Assembly (NCBI GenBank): GCA_003388555.1
Contig: QQVD01000034.1
Coordinates: 62,001 to 126,000, forward strand
DNA from: Acidobacteriota bacterium
GTDB lineage: Bacteria > Acidobacteriota > Thermoanaerobaculia > Multivoradales > Multivoraceae
Direction of reading: 5' to 3'
DNA: 64,000 nucleotides
This document shows, piece after piece, positions 29,892-37,644 of this stretch (within the stretch, counting starts at the first letter, position 1; every line of letters begins with the position of its first letter). The translations under genes and the position numbers were made by a program. The notes beneath the pieces are model-generated. The model worked only from the letters and a program-made list of their open reading frames with translations. It did no database searches and had not been told where the DNA came from.

Positions 29892-30257
29892 CGGGTCGCG
29901 ACGGCCCGCTCGGCTCGCCGGGAGCGGTCTCCGCCTTCTCCATGGAACGGCTGCGGTCTGCTCTGGCGGAGTCATGGTCGCGACGCAGCCTATCCGGCGT
30001 CGACGCGGGCGTGCTTTCCGGCACCGGCGAAATCTGCGAACATGGGCTGGGGAGAGTCGCGTGTCGCGTCGGTGCCAGCTGCCACCGGCGCCGCTCGCAG
30101 GGCGGCGCGCCAGGCCACCGGCCCGAGGTCCTGCGGGAAGGCGTCGGCGTCCTCCCGCGTTGCCAGGCGTGAGCAACGCAGCCTCGCCGCCCCTGGGCCG
30201 GGCGAGCGCCTCCGCCGTCGTCCCGGCGACCGCATCCTCCTCCACTTCGTAGGAACC
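29892..30257. other. Divergent intergenic region
   Basis: 366 bases between the divergent phosphoesterase and DUF454 genes. It contains the alternative ATG at 29975 for the minus-strand gene and an AGGA site for the plus-strand gene. I see no other gene, hairpin or recognisable promoter. Confidence 0.4.
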
Positions 30258-30719
30258 ATGCACGAGAATCACGAACCTCTCTCGCCGCGGCCGCTGGCGC
30301 GAGCGCCCCAGACCCGCCTGCAGCGCTGGCTGCTGGCGGCGATCGGCGTGCTCTGCGTGGCGGCTGGGGCTGTCGGGGTGTTCGTGCCGGGGTTGCCGAC
30401 GACTGTCTTCGTGCTGATCGCCAGCTACTGCTTCACCCGCAGCTGCCCGTGGCTCGAGCAGCGGCTGCTGCGCAACCGGCTCTTTGCCCGCTCGATGCGA
30501 TACGTCGACGGCGACCTGATCCTGTCGCCGCTGCAGCGCGCCTGCATCGCCGGCATCATCGCACTGTGCGTGTCGAGCAGCGTCGCGCTGCTGCTGTTCG
30601 CCGGCGCGCCCTGGCCAGTGCCGCTGGGCGTCGCGGCGCTCGGCGTCGTCGGCATGATCGCCGTCGCGTTGTGGCGTCGGCGCGCGGCGGAGATGGCCGG
30701 CAGCGAGGGCCGCGCCTGA
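30258..30719 (+). CDS. DUF454 (YbaN-like) inner-membrane protein
   Basis: 153 residues. The family block is clear: LAAIGVLCVAAGAVGVFVPG is followed by LPTTVFVLIASYCFTRSCP, LEQRLLRNRLF, and two C-terminal membrane helices (IIALCVSSSVALLLFAG and VPLGVAALGVVGMIAVALW). Three to four membrane segments are predicted with a short basic C-terminus. The function of DUF454 proteins is not established. AGGA precedes the ATG at close spacing. It stands alone between divergent and downstream neighbours. Confidence 0.9.
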   Translation: MHENHEPLSPRPLARAPQTRLQRWLLAAIGVLCVAAGAVGVFVPGLPTTVFVLIASYCFTRSCPWLEQRLLRNRLFARSMRYVDGDLILSPLQRACIAGIIALCVSSSVALLLFAGAPWPVPLGVAALGVVGMIAVALWRRRAAEMAGSEGRA

Positions 30720-31046
30720 TCGTCTGACCGCTTCGCGTCCAGCGGCTGCGGGCGTCTCCTCGAAGGGCGCCGCGCGCCGTTCCGCTGCGCCCGAGCTGTG
30801 CTCGCACCCGGCCACCGGATGGCCGGGCGTGCCGGGGTGACGAGTGCGACGCTCGGTGCCGGCTCCCGTCCTGCACGATGGCGCGAACCCCACCCCCTCC
30901 CTCTTCGGAAACACCTTCGGCGGCCGGATCGCTCGCCAGGAACCGGTTCGCCGCGACCCCTGCCAGACGGATCGAGAAGTAGCCCCGGAAGCGGCGGATC
31001 TACTTCCCTGTACCCAGATCCCCTGTACCCAGAGACGAGACCTCCC
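30720..31046. other. Intergenic region before ychF with a direct repeat
   Basis: 327 bases without a supported gene. A 13-base direct repeat CCCTGTACCCAGA occurs at 31006-31018 and 31021-31033, just before the ychF start. Its composition resembles the low-complexity element found right after ychF, but it is too short to call the same family. No terminator for the DUF454 gene was recognised. Confidence 0.45.
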
Positions 31047-32135
31047 ATGGGATTCAGCTGCGGCATCGTCGGCCTGCCCAACGTCGGCAAGTCGACCCTC
31101 TTCAACGCCCTCACCCGATCCGAGATCGCGGCCGAGAACTACCCCTTCTGCACCATCGAGCCGTCGACCGGCGTGGTGCCGGTGCCCGACCCGCGCCTCG
31201 ACGCGCTGGCGGCGATCGCCAAGCCCGAGAAGGTGGTTCCGGCGATCATGGAGTTCGTCGACATCGCCGGCCTGGTCAAGGGCGCCTCGCAGGGCGAGGG
31301 GCTGGGCAATCAGTTCCTCGCCAACATCCGTGAGGTGCAGGCGATCGCCCACGTCGTGCGCTGCTTCGAGGACGAGAACGTCACCCACGTCGCCAGCCGC
31401 GTCGACCCGCGCAGCGACATCGAGACCATCGACACCGAGTTGGTCCTGGCCGACCTGCAGACGGTGGAGAAGACTCTCCAGCGGGTGCAGCGCGCCGCCA
31501 AGGGAGGCGACAAGGAGGCGCAGCAGCAGCTGGCGCTGCTCGAGCGGCTACAGCCGCACCTCGACGCCTTGCGCCCGGCCCGCACCCTGCCCACCGACGA
31601 CCGCGAGCGCCGGCTCCTGCGCACCTTCCAGCTGTTGACGGTCAAACCGACGCTGTACGTCGCCAACGTCGCCGAGGACGGCTTCGAGGACAACCCGCAC
31701 CTCGACGCGGTGCGCCAGCACGCCGAGGCCGAAGGCGCCGAGGTCGTGGCGCTGTGCAACCAGCTCGAGGCCGAGCTGGCCGAGCTCGACGACGCCGGCC
31801 AGGCCGAGATGCTGGCCGGGCTCGGCTTCGAGGAGCCCGGGCTGCACCAGGTGATCCGCGCCGGCTACCGCCTGCTCGGTCTGCACAACTACTTCACCGC
31901 CGGCCCCAAGGAGGTGCGCGCCTGGACCATCCCGGTCGGTGCCACCGCGCCGCAGGCCGCCGGTGTCATCCACACCGACTTCCAGCGCGGCTTCATCCGC
32001 GCCGAGGTCATCGCCTACGACGACTACGTCGCGCTCGGCGAGCAGGGCGCCAAGGAAGCCGGAAAGCGCCGCTCCGAAGGCAAGGACTACGTGGTGCGCG
32101 ACGGCGACGTGGTGCACTTCCTGTTCAACGTCTAG
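31047..32135 (+). CDS. ychF: Redox-regulated ATPase YchF
   Basis: 362 residues, the normal length of this Obg-family P-loop ATPase that associates with ribosomes and responds to oxidative stress. Visible are G1 [12 protein letters not shown] near residue 8, [19 protein letters not shown], the G3 region [20 protein letters not shown], and the C-terminal TGS domain ([18 protein letters not shown], then [19 protein letters not shown]) ending in VHFLFNV. The ATG at 31047 matches the universal N-terminus ([15 protein letters not shown]); upstream open frame is non-coding. The stop lies three bases before a large repeat element. Confidence 0.98.
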   Translation: MGFSCGIVGLPNVGKSTLFNALTRSEIAAENYPFCTIEPSTGVVPVPDPRLDALAAIAKPEKVVPAIMEFVDIAGLVKGASQGEGLGNQFLANIREVQAIAHVVRCFEDENVTHVASRVDPRSDIETIDTELVLADLQTVEKTLQRVQRAAKGGDKEAQQQLALLERLQPHLDALRPARTLPTDDRERRLLRTFQLLTVKPTLYVANVAEDGFEDNPHLDAVRQHAEAEGAEVVALCNQLEAELAELDDAGQAEMLAGLGFEEPGLHQVIRAGYRLLGLHNYFTAGPKEVRAWTIPVGATAPQAAGVIHTDFQRGFIRAEVIAYDDYVALGEQGAKEAGKRRSEGKDYVVRDGDVVHFLFNV

Positions 32136-32138
32136 CGG

Positions 32139-32600
32139 TCAGGGGGACGAGGGAAAAGGGACAAGGGACAAGGGAAAAGTAGGGAACGGTGAAAGGGGTC
32201 AGGGGTCAGGGGATAGGGGTCAGGGGATAGGGAGAAGGGACAAGGGAAAGGGAAAAGGGGAAAAGGGACAAGGGAGAAGGGACAAGGGAAAAGGGAAGAG
32301 GGAGAAGGGAAGAGGGAGAAGGGAAGAGGGAGAAGGGAAGAGGGAAGGCGGAAGGAAGAGGGAAGAAGGAAGGCGGAAGGAAGAGGGAAGAAGGAAGGCA
32401 GGAGGACAGGCAGGAGGAGCACGGGTGCGGGTGTAGGAGTCAGGAAGGCCCCCAACCCCCAAACCCTGACCCCTTCCCAGTTCCCTACTCTGCCCCGTTT
32501 CCCGTTTCCCGTTTCCCGTTTCCCGTTCCCTACTTTTCCCTTTTCCCTTTTCCCTCGTCCCCTGACCCCCAACCCCTGACCCCTAGCCCCCAACCCCGCC
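32139..32600. repeat. Low-complexity G/A-rich element with inverted arms
   Basis: The space between ychF and the convergent CHAT gene is filled by GGGAAAAGGG, GGGGTCAG and related words. The ends are inverted copies: GGGAAAAGTAGGGAACGG at 32172-32189 is the exact complement of 32523-32540, and GACGAGGGAAAAGG at 32146-32159 pairs with bases near 32546-32559, so the whole can fold into one long hairpin. Inside are three 14-base units (32293-32334), 2.3 units of 25 bases (32343-32399) and four CCCGTTT units (32494-32521). The strand asymmetry is almost complete (purine left, pyrimidine right). It resembles the short tandem repetitive sequences of some cyanobacteria only in general style. Confidence 0.85.
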
Positions 32601-35469
32601 GCCGGCCGACGCCGACCAGCACAGCGACCGCGGCGAGCCCGCCGAGCGCTACCATCAGCGCGACGGGCCCCGGCAGGCCGGGCTCGGTGCGCGGCGCCAG
32701 GCGCAGGGTGGGATCGCCGAGCAGGACGAAGCCGCCCCAGGCTTCGGACGGGAGCCCGCGTTGGCGCGCCTCGCGCTGTGCCTCGGCCAGTGCCTCGGCT
32801 ACGGGCTCGCCGCGGGCGGCGGAGCGGTAGAAGGCGGCGATCAGCTCCCGCGCGTGGTCGTCGCGCAGCGGCCAGCGGGTGGCGAGCACGGTGCGGCTGC
32901 CGGCGCGGAAGAAGCTGCGCGCCAGGCTGAGCACGCCTTCGCCGCGCAGCTGCCGCCCCGCCGCCGTGTCGCAGGCGGAGAGCACCACCAGCGATCCGGC
33001 GAGCGGCAGCGCCGCGATCTCCCGCGACTGGAGCAGCCCGTCCTCGTCCTCCGAGCCCGCCGCCAGCACGACGCTGGAGCGGGCCGGCTCGCGCTCGTCG
33101 ACGATGGCGTGGGCGGCGAGATGGAGCAGCTCGACGCGCTCGCCGTCGAGCAGTGCCCGGGACAGCCGCGCCTCGCTGGCCTCGACTCCGCTGAGCACCG
33201 CGCCGCGGCCGAGGGTGGAGCGGGACTCGCGCAGCTCGCGCCTCGCCCATGGCAGGCGGGGGACGTTTGCGGCGAGGGCGAAGAGGCCGGCATCGGCGCC
33301 GGCCTGAGGGGAACTGGCTCCGTCCGCCTGCTCCGGGCTGCCGACGAGCAGGACGCTGCCTGCACCCGGCCCGGCACCTGTATCCGGTTCGCCCTGCTGG
33401 CGCAGCCGTGACCAGATCGTCGCCGAGGGCACCAGGGCCAGGCGCCGGAACGGGCCGCCGCCGTCCGCCTCGGGGAGGAGCAGGGTGTCGATCGGCAGCC
33501 CGTGCAGCACGCCGTCGGCGGCCACGAGGAGCGTGTCGACACCGCTCGGCAGACGGGAGAGCACCGGGTCGAGGAGGCGGCGTCGCAGCGCCGCCGCAAT
33601 GGCTGGACTCCAGGTGGCGCCGCGACGGAACATGCCGCGGTACAGGCGCACCGCGGGCTCGAGCTCGGTGCGTTCCGGGATCGGCTCGACACCGAAGGAG
33701 TCGCGGGTCAGATAGAAGACCCAGGAGCCGCTGCTGGGATCGCCGTAGAGGTCGCGGCGGAGCCCGACGACGAAGGAGAGCAGCGCCTCGCCGGGAGCCA
33801 GGGAGGCCTGGATCTCGGCCAGCGAGCTGGCCCTCGCGTCGGGCGCGGCGGCGCTCTCGAGGGCGGATCGCAGCTCCGCCTCCTCGAGCTCGAGCTGGGC
33901 GAGATCGGCGTGCAGTCGCTGCCGTGAGGCGGCGTCGAGCGAGGGATCGAGGAGCCGACGCTGCACGCCGACGATGCGCGCCTCGAGGTCCTCCAGCGCC
34001 GGCGACAGCTGGGCGCGACTGCGGCCCGAGGCTTCGAGCTGCTCGACCAGCACCTGGGCGCGCCGTTGCTCGGCCAGATCGAAAGCCGCCTGGAGCTGGC
34101 CGTCGTCGACCAGCCGTCCGACGACGTAGAGCGCCTCCTCGAGCCAGACGCCCGCCATCTCGGCCCGCAGCAGCCCCTGCTGCTGGCGCTGCACGGATTC
34201 GAGGATCGACAGCGCCTCCAGCGCCCCGCTCGCCGCGGGCGCTTCGTCGAGGGCGTCGAAGACCACGTGCACCACGGCGCGCGCGGCCCACATCTCCGCG
34301 GTCGGATCGGCCTCGCGTTGCGCGACGCGCAGGGTGTTCTCGGCCAGCTCGAGCGCCTCGTGCGGCGCTTCCCGGCGCAGCAGCAACGCTCTCGTCCACC
34401 GGCACTGCGCCGAGAGCTCCTGCGGCTGCCGCTCGGCGAGCTCGACACAGGCGTCGGCGTGGGCGGCGGCACGCTGCTGGTCGAGGTTGCGCCAGAGCTC
34501 CGCCAGGGTGCGGTGGAAGTAGACGGCGATGCGCAGGTCCTGCTGCTCGAGCGCCTGCGCCAGCCCCCTCTCGGCGCGCTCGATCAGATCGACTCGCGCC
34601 TGCTGGTCGGGACGCTGCTCGAGCTCGGTGAGCTCGAGGTTCACCAGGTTGTATTCGATGGTCGGCAGATCGTGCAGCAGCTCCTCGTTCTGCGCCAGAA
34701 GCCGCCATCGCTGGTAGGCGTCGCGCGCGTCCTCGGTGCGCTCGAGCCGGAACGAGATGGTCGCCAGCAGGTCGAGCACCCACCGACGCAGCAGCACCGG
34801 CCCGTCTGGAAAGGCCGCCTGTTCCGCCCGCAGCACGGCGCGCAGGGCGGGAGCGAGAGCGGAGACGTCGTCGAGCTGATGCTGCGCCTCGATCAGCGAG
34901 GCTCGGATGCGTGCCTCGGCGTGACCGGACCTCTCGGCGACGGTGCGCGCCTCCTCGACGACCCGGCGTGCTTCGTCGCCGCGGCCGGCCGCGCGCAGCA
35001 GCAGCCGGCGGTTGGTCAAGGCGATGACGCGGCCGAGGTCGGCCTCGGGGTGGGCGCTGGCGGCGAAGCGTTCGCTGGCCTCGGCGTAGAGCGCGAGTGC
35101 ACGAGGCGGATCGCCGAAGGCCAGGTGGCCCCGGACCAGTGTCGGCCAGGCCTCGGGGGCGCCCGGCTCGTGTCGTTGCAGCTCCGCGTCGGCCAGCTCG
35201 ACCAGGTGCGGCTCGGTGGCCCGCATCCACAGGCAGCGGTAGCCGGAGTACGCTGCCGGATCGCTGGCGATCTGTTGCCGGCAGTCGGCGAACGGATCCG
35301 CCTCCTGGCCGACGGCTGGTGCCGGGACGAGCACGGTCAGAGCGGCCAGTGCGACCAGGACCAGTGCGATCAGGACCAGTGGGCTCAGGACCCCGAGGAC
35401 GGGACGCCGCTGCCGGGCCGCGCACGTCCTGCGCCGCCTGGCGGCAGGTCGCTGGGACGACACCGACAC
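32530..35469 (-). CDS. CHAT-domain caspase-like protease with TPR-like region
   Basis: 979 residues. A membrane anchor or signal lies at the N-terminus (VLSPLVLIALVLVALAALTVLV, about 25-46). A long helical TPR-like region spans about 60-560. The C-terminal CHAT domain (about 600-915) has the catalytic pair His787 in LHLAAHA and Cys833 in LSACDT, then GEGVLSLARSFFRAGSRTV and GGFVLLGDPTLRL. CHAT proteases are related to separase and caspases and cleave protein partners. A second hydrophobic helix near 930-950 precedes a Gly/Lys-rich tail encoded by the adjoining repeat. GTG start. It is last in a run of sigma factor, anti-sigma-like and secreted-protein genes, suggesting joint control (inference). 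Confidence 0.9.
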   Translation of the reverse strand: MSVSSQRPAARRRRTCAARQRRPVLGVLSPLVLIALVLVALAALTVLVPAPAVGQEADPFADCRQQIASDPAAYSGYRCLWMRATEPHLVELADAELQRHEPGAPEAWPTLVRGHLAFGDPPRALALYAEASERFAASAHPEADLGRVIALTNRRLLLRAAGRGDEARRVVEEARTVAERSGHAEARIRASLIEAQHQLDDVSALAPALRAVLRAEQAAFPDGPVLLRRWVLDLLATISFRLERTEDARDAYQRWRLLAQNEELLHDLPTIEYNLVNLELTELEQRPDQQARVDLIERAERGLAQALEQQDLRIAVYFHRTLAELWRNLDQQRAAAHADACVELAERQPQELSAQCRWTRALLLRREAPHEALELAENTLRVAQREADPTAEMWAARAVVHVVFDALDEAPAASGALEALSILESVQRQQQGLLRAEMAGVWLEEALYVVGRLVDDGQLQAAFDLAEQRRAQVLVEQLEASGRSRAQLSPALEDLEARIVGVQRRLLDPSLDAASRQRLHADLAQLELEEAELRSALESAAAPDARASSLAEIQASLAPGEALLSFVVGLRRDLYGDPSSGSWVFYLTRDSFGVEPIPERTELEPAVRLYRGMFRRGATWSPAIAAALRRRLLDPVLSRLPSGVDTLLVAADGVLHGLPIDTLLLPEADGGGPFRRLALVPSATIWSRLRQQGEPDTGAGPGAGSVLLVGSPEQADGASSPQAGADAGLFALAANVPRLPWARRELRESRSTLGRGAVLSGVEASEARLSRALLDGERVELLHLAAHAIVDEREPARSSVVLAAGSEDEDGLLQSREIAALPLAGSLVVLSACDTAAGRQLRGEGVLSLARSFFRAGSRTVLATRWPLRDDHARELIAAFYRSAARGEPVAEALAEAQREARQRGLPSEAWGGFVLLGDPTLRLAPRTEPGLPGPVALMVALGGLAAVAVLVGVGRRRGWGLGVRGWGSGDEGKGKREK

Positions 35470-35503
35470 CTTCGACTCGCCCCGGGGCCGTGAGCCGACG
35501 CGA

Positions 35504-36013
35504 CTACTGGGCGGGGACGAAGTCGATGATGCCGACGCAGTTGCCGATCGGACCGCCGGCCGACGCGTTGCGCCCGTTGCAGCTCCAGCCGCCTTCGTTG
35601 GCGAAGCCGTTGGGATCGTAGACGTCGACGTTGACCACCGGTTCGCCCTCCTCGGAGCGGTTGCTGATCCTGAGATCGATGCGCACCAGCTCCCTCGGAT
35701 CGCTGCCGATCTGGCCGGCGTCGAGGATGGTCTCGAAAGGCCGCGTCGGGCTCACCACACCGACGTCGCGAGCCACGACGCGTCCGGTGTCGTCGCGGAA
35801 GACCACCGTGACCCTGGCCGGCGCGGCGCGCGGATCGAGCTCGGTGACGCGCACGATGAGCTGTCGGCCGGCGAGCAGGCTCTCGAGCCCGGTGCGGTAG
35901 CGGAGATCGTCGGCCTGCTGCTGGGCGAGAGACGACGCCGGCAGGGTCGCCACCAGGGCGATCGAGATCAGGGCGGCGGTGAACAGTCTCGCGCCAACTC
36001 TGGCGTGCTTCAT
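35504..36013 (-). CDS. Secreted protein of unknown function
   Basis: 169 residues with a clear signal peptide (LFTAALISIALVATLPASSLAQ, about 10-31). The mature part reads as a small beta-sandwich: alternating hydrophobic strands such as RQLIVRVTELD and ARVTVVFRDDTGRVVARD, with a C-terminal GGWSCNGRN...GNCVGIID whose two cysteines could form a disulphide. I recognise no family. It lies between an anti-sigma-like gene and a CHAT protease gene on the same strand, 34 bases from the latter. A periplasmic signal-input component or CHAT target is conceivable from position only. Confidence 0.75.
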   Translation of the reverse strand: MKHARVGARLFTAALISIALVATLPASSLAQQQADDLRYRTGLESLLAGRQLIVRVTELDPRAAPARVTVVFRDDTGRVVARDVGVVSPTRPFETILDAGQIGSDPRELVRIDLRISNRSEEGEPVVNVDVYDPNGFANEGGWSCNGRNASAGGPIGNCVGIIDFVPAQ

Positions 36014-36082
36014 GGGGCGTCCTCCTGCTTGGGGTCTTCGGGATGGAACGGGCGGGGCAGATGGGTGCGGATCTTGGCTCGT

Positions 36083-36787
36083 TCAGCGATCGGAGGCCGG
36101 TTCCTGCAGCAGCTCGAGCGCGAACGTCGGGCCCTCCTCGTCGGCCCGGTCGCCGTCGAGGGGAGTCGCCTGCCAGTAGATCGTCGTCGGGGCGAGCCGG
36201 CGCACCGTCTCCTCGGGCACCCGGTAGCGCGGCTGGTCGACGATCTGTCGGTCGAGCGGCTCGAGCTCGCCGTCGGTCAGCTCCACCCTCCAGCGGCTGG
36301 CGTCGCCCGCCGACCAGCTGAGGACACAGGGCTGCTCGGCAGCGGATGCCGCGAAGCAGCGGCCGTCCGGCGGCCCCAGGGCCTCGAGGACCTCCGGCGT
36401 CTCGGCGGAGCGGTACACGGGTTGCGGCTCCTGGCCGAAGCGCGACGCGACGGCGAGGGTGAGAGCCAGGGCGAGGAGCAGACCCGCCGCCAGGGCGAGC
36501 AGACCGCGATGACGCGCCGCCCATCCCTTTGCAGGTCCTTCATCGAGGTGCGGCGATGCGGCGTGCTGCTGCATCTCTTCGTGCAGCGCCACCGCCAGCC
36601 GCCACTCCTCGAGCCGTTCCGGCTCGCTGGCGAGGCGGGCGAGCACCGCCTCGAGCTCGCTCTCCGACGCCTCGCCGGAGACCGCATCCCACAGGCGTCC
36701 GGCGTCGATCGGATCGTCGCCGCGGTCCGCCACGCCGACCTGGGCGAACGCCCGCCGCAGCGCCTCGAGGTCGCGTGGTTCGCTCAT
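36083..36787 (-). CDS. Single-pass anti-sigma-factor-like protein
   Basis: 234 residues. The cytoplasmic N-terminus (1-95) is acidic and helical (DAGRLWDAVSGEASESELEAVL and ERLEEWRLAVALHEEMQQHA), the arrangement seen in anti-sigma domains. One membrane helix (LLALAAGLLLALALTLAVAS) lies near 107-126. The periplasmic part contains two cysteines (RCFAASAAEQPCVLSWS) and ends in a beta-rich stretch. Its ATG overlaps the stop of the upstream sigma-factor gene (ATGA) and follows AAGGGGATCAGG. No HXXXCXXC zinc motif is visible, so it is not a ZAS-type anti-sigma. The anti-sigma role is inferred from topology and coupling. Confidence 0.72.
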   Translation of the reverse strand: MSEPRDLEALRRAFAQVGVADRGDDPIDAGRLWDAVSGEASESELEAVLARLASEPERLEEWRLAVALHEEMQQHAASPHLDEGPAKGWAARHRGLLALAAGLLLALALTLAVASRFGQEPQPVYRSAETPEVLEALGPPDGRCFAASAAEQPCVLSWSAGDASRWRVELTDGELEPLDRQIVDQPRYRVPEETVRRLAPTTIYWQATPLDGDRADEEGPTFALELLQEPASDR

Positions 36788-37350
36788 GGCCTGATCCCCT
36801 TGCCGAGCAGGCACTGGCGCAGGTCGGCGAGGCCGCGGTAGACGAGGTTCTCGGTCTTCTTGAGCGTCCAGCCGAGCAGGCGTGCGCTCTCCGGCACCGA
36901 GTGACCGGCCAGGTACAGGGTCACCGCCGAGCGGCGCGGCGCCAGCAGGTGGCCGAGGCAGTCGCGGATCGCCGCACCCTGCTCGGAGGCCTGGGTCACG
37001 GCGTCGGGGCCGGGGGCGCTGGTGGTGTGCTGGATCACTGCGGGTCCTTCGCCGTCGAGGTCTGTTTCGTCGCGTCGGCGGATGCGGCGGATCTCGTCGA
37101 TCATCGCGCTGTAGGCGACGCGGTACAGGTAGGACGATCCCAGCTCGCGGTTCCCCTCACCCCGTTCGTCGCTGCGCCGCTGCACGTCCATCACTCGCAG
37201 GACGGCGACCTGCACCAGATCCTCCTGACGGTCGCGCAGCCAGGCCGGGCAGACACGGCGCACCGCGCGCTCGAGGTCGGCGCGGATCGCGGTGTAGCGC
37301 GCTTCGCGATCGGGCGCATCCGTCGCGGCTCGATGCGCCGTGCTGGTCAT
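36784..37350 (-). CDS. ECF-like sigma-70 family RNA polymerase sigma factor
   Basis: 188 residues. Region 2 is visible in RDRQEDLVQVAVLRVMDVQR and YLYRVAYSAMIDEIRRIRRRD. Region 4 is at the C-terminus (LLAPRRSAVTLYLAGHSVPE, then SARLLGWTLKKTENLVYRGLADLR), which forms the helix-turn-helix for -35 recognition. The length is usual for ECF factors. It overlaps the anti-sigma-like gene by four bases. The operon then runs through a secreted protein to the CHAT protease, so these are probably its targets and regulators. Which signal releases it is unknown. Confidence 0.88.
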   Translation of the reverse strand: MTSTAHRAATDAPDREARYTAIRADLERAVRRVCPAWLRDRQEDLVQVAVLRVMDVQRRSDERGEGNRELGSSYLYRVAYSAMIDEIRRIRRRDETDLDGEGPAVIQHTTSAPGPDAVTQASEQGAAIRDCLGHLLAPRRSAVTLYLAGHSVPESARLLGWTLKKTENLVYRGLADLRQCLLGKGIRP

Positions 37351-37644
37351 ACGTCGATGGCAACGAATGTATCAGCGCGAGGCGGACGGGCGGCAGTTCT
37401 TTGGCGTGCGGCGCAGTGCGGCTCGGTGCGCCGATGCAGAGCCGGCAGGCGCACCCCACGGCGGGCCTCACCTCGCACCGCCACAGCCGGCACGAGCGGT
37501 CGCACGGGCCGCCGAGCTCACCGCTCTGCCGGCGATCGGCGGTAGCGATGAGGGGAACGCCGGGCAGCGGTCGTTGGATCTGCGTGGCCCCGATGGAGAG
37601 ACGGGCTCGCACCGGACCCGATCGACCGCAGGAGGACGCCTTCA
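37351..37644. other. Divergent region of sigma factor and FG-GAP gene
   Basis: 294 bases holding the start regions of the divergent sigma-factor operon and the first FG-GAP gene. The sequence CAACGAATGTATCAGCG next to the sigma-factor start is locally AT-richer and could include its promoter, but no confident boxes can be assigned. AGGAGGA lies before the FG-GAP ATG. Confidence 0.4.

Noticed and set aside
32139-32600. CRISPR array
   Set aside because: The repeats are short, directly adjacent or overlapping, of several unit lengths and without unique spacers; no cas gene is nearby.
36083-36787. Zinc-binding anti-sigma (ZAS) domain
   Set aside because: No H-x3-C-x2-C motif is present; the two cysteines lie in the periplasmic part.
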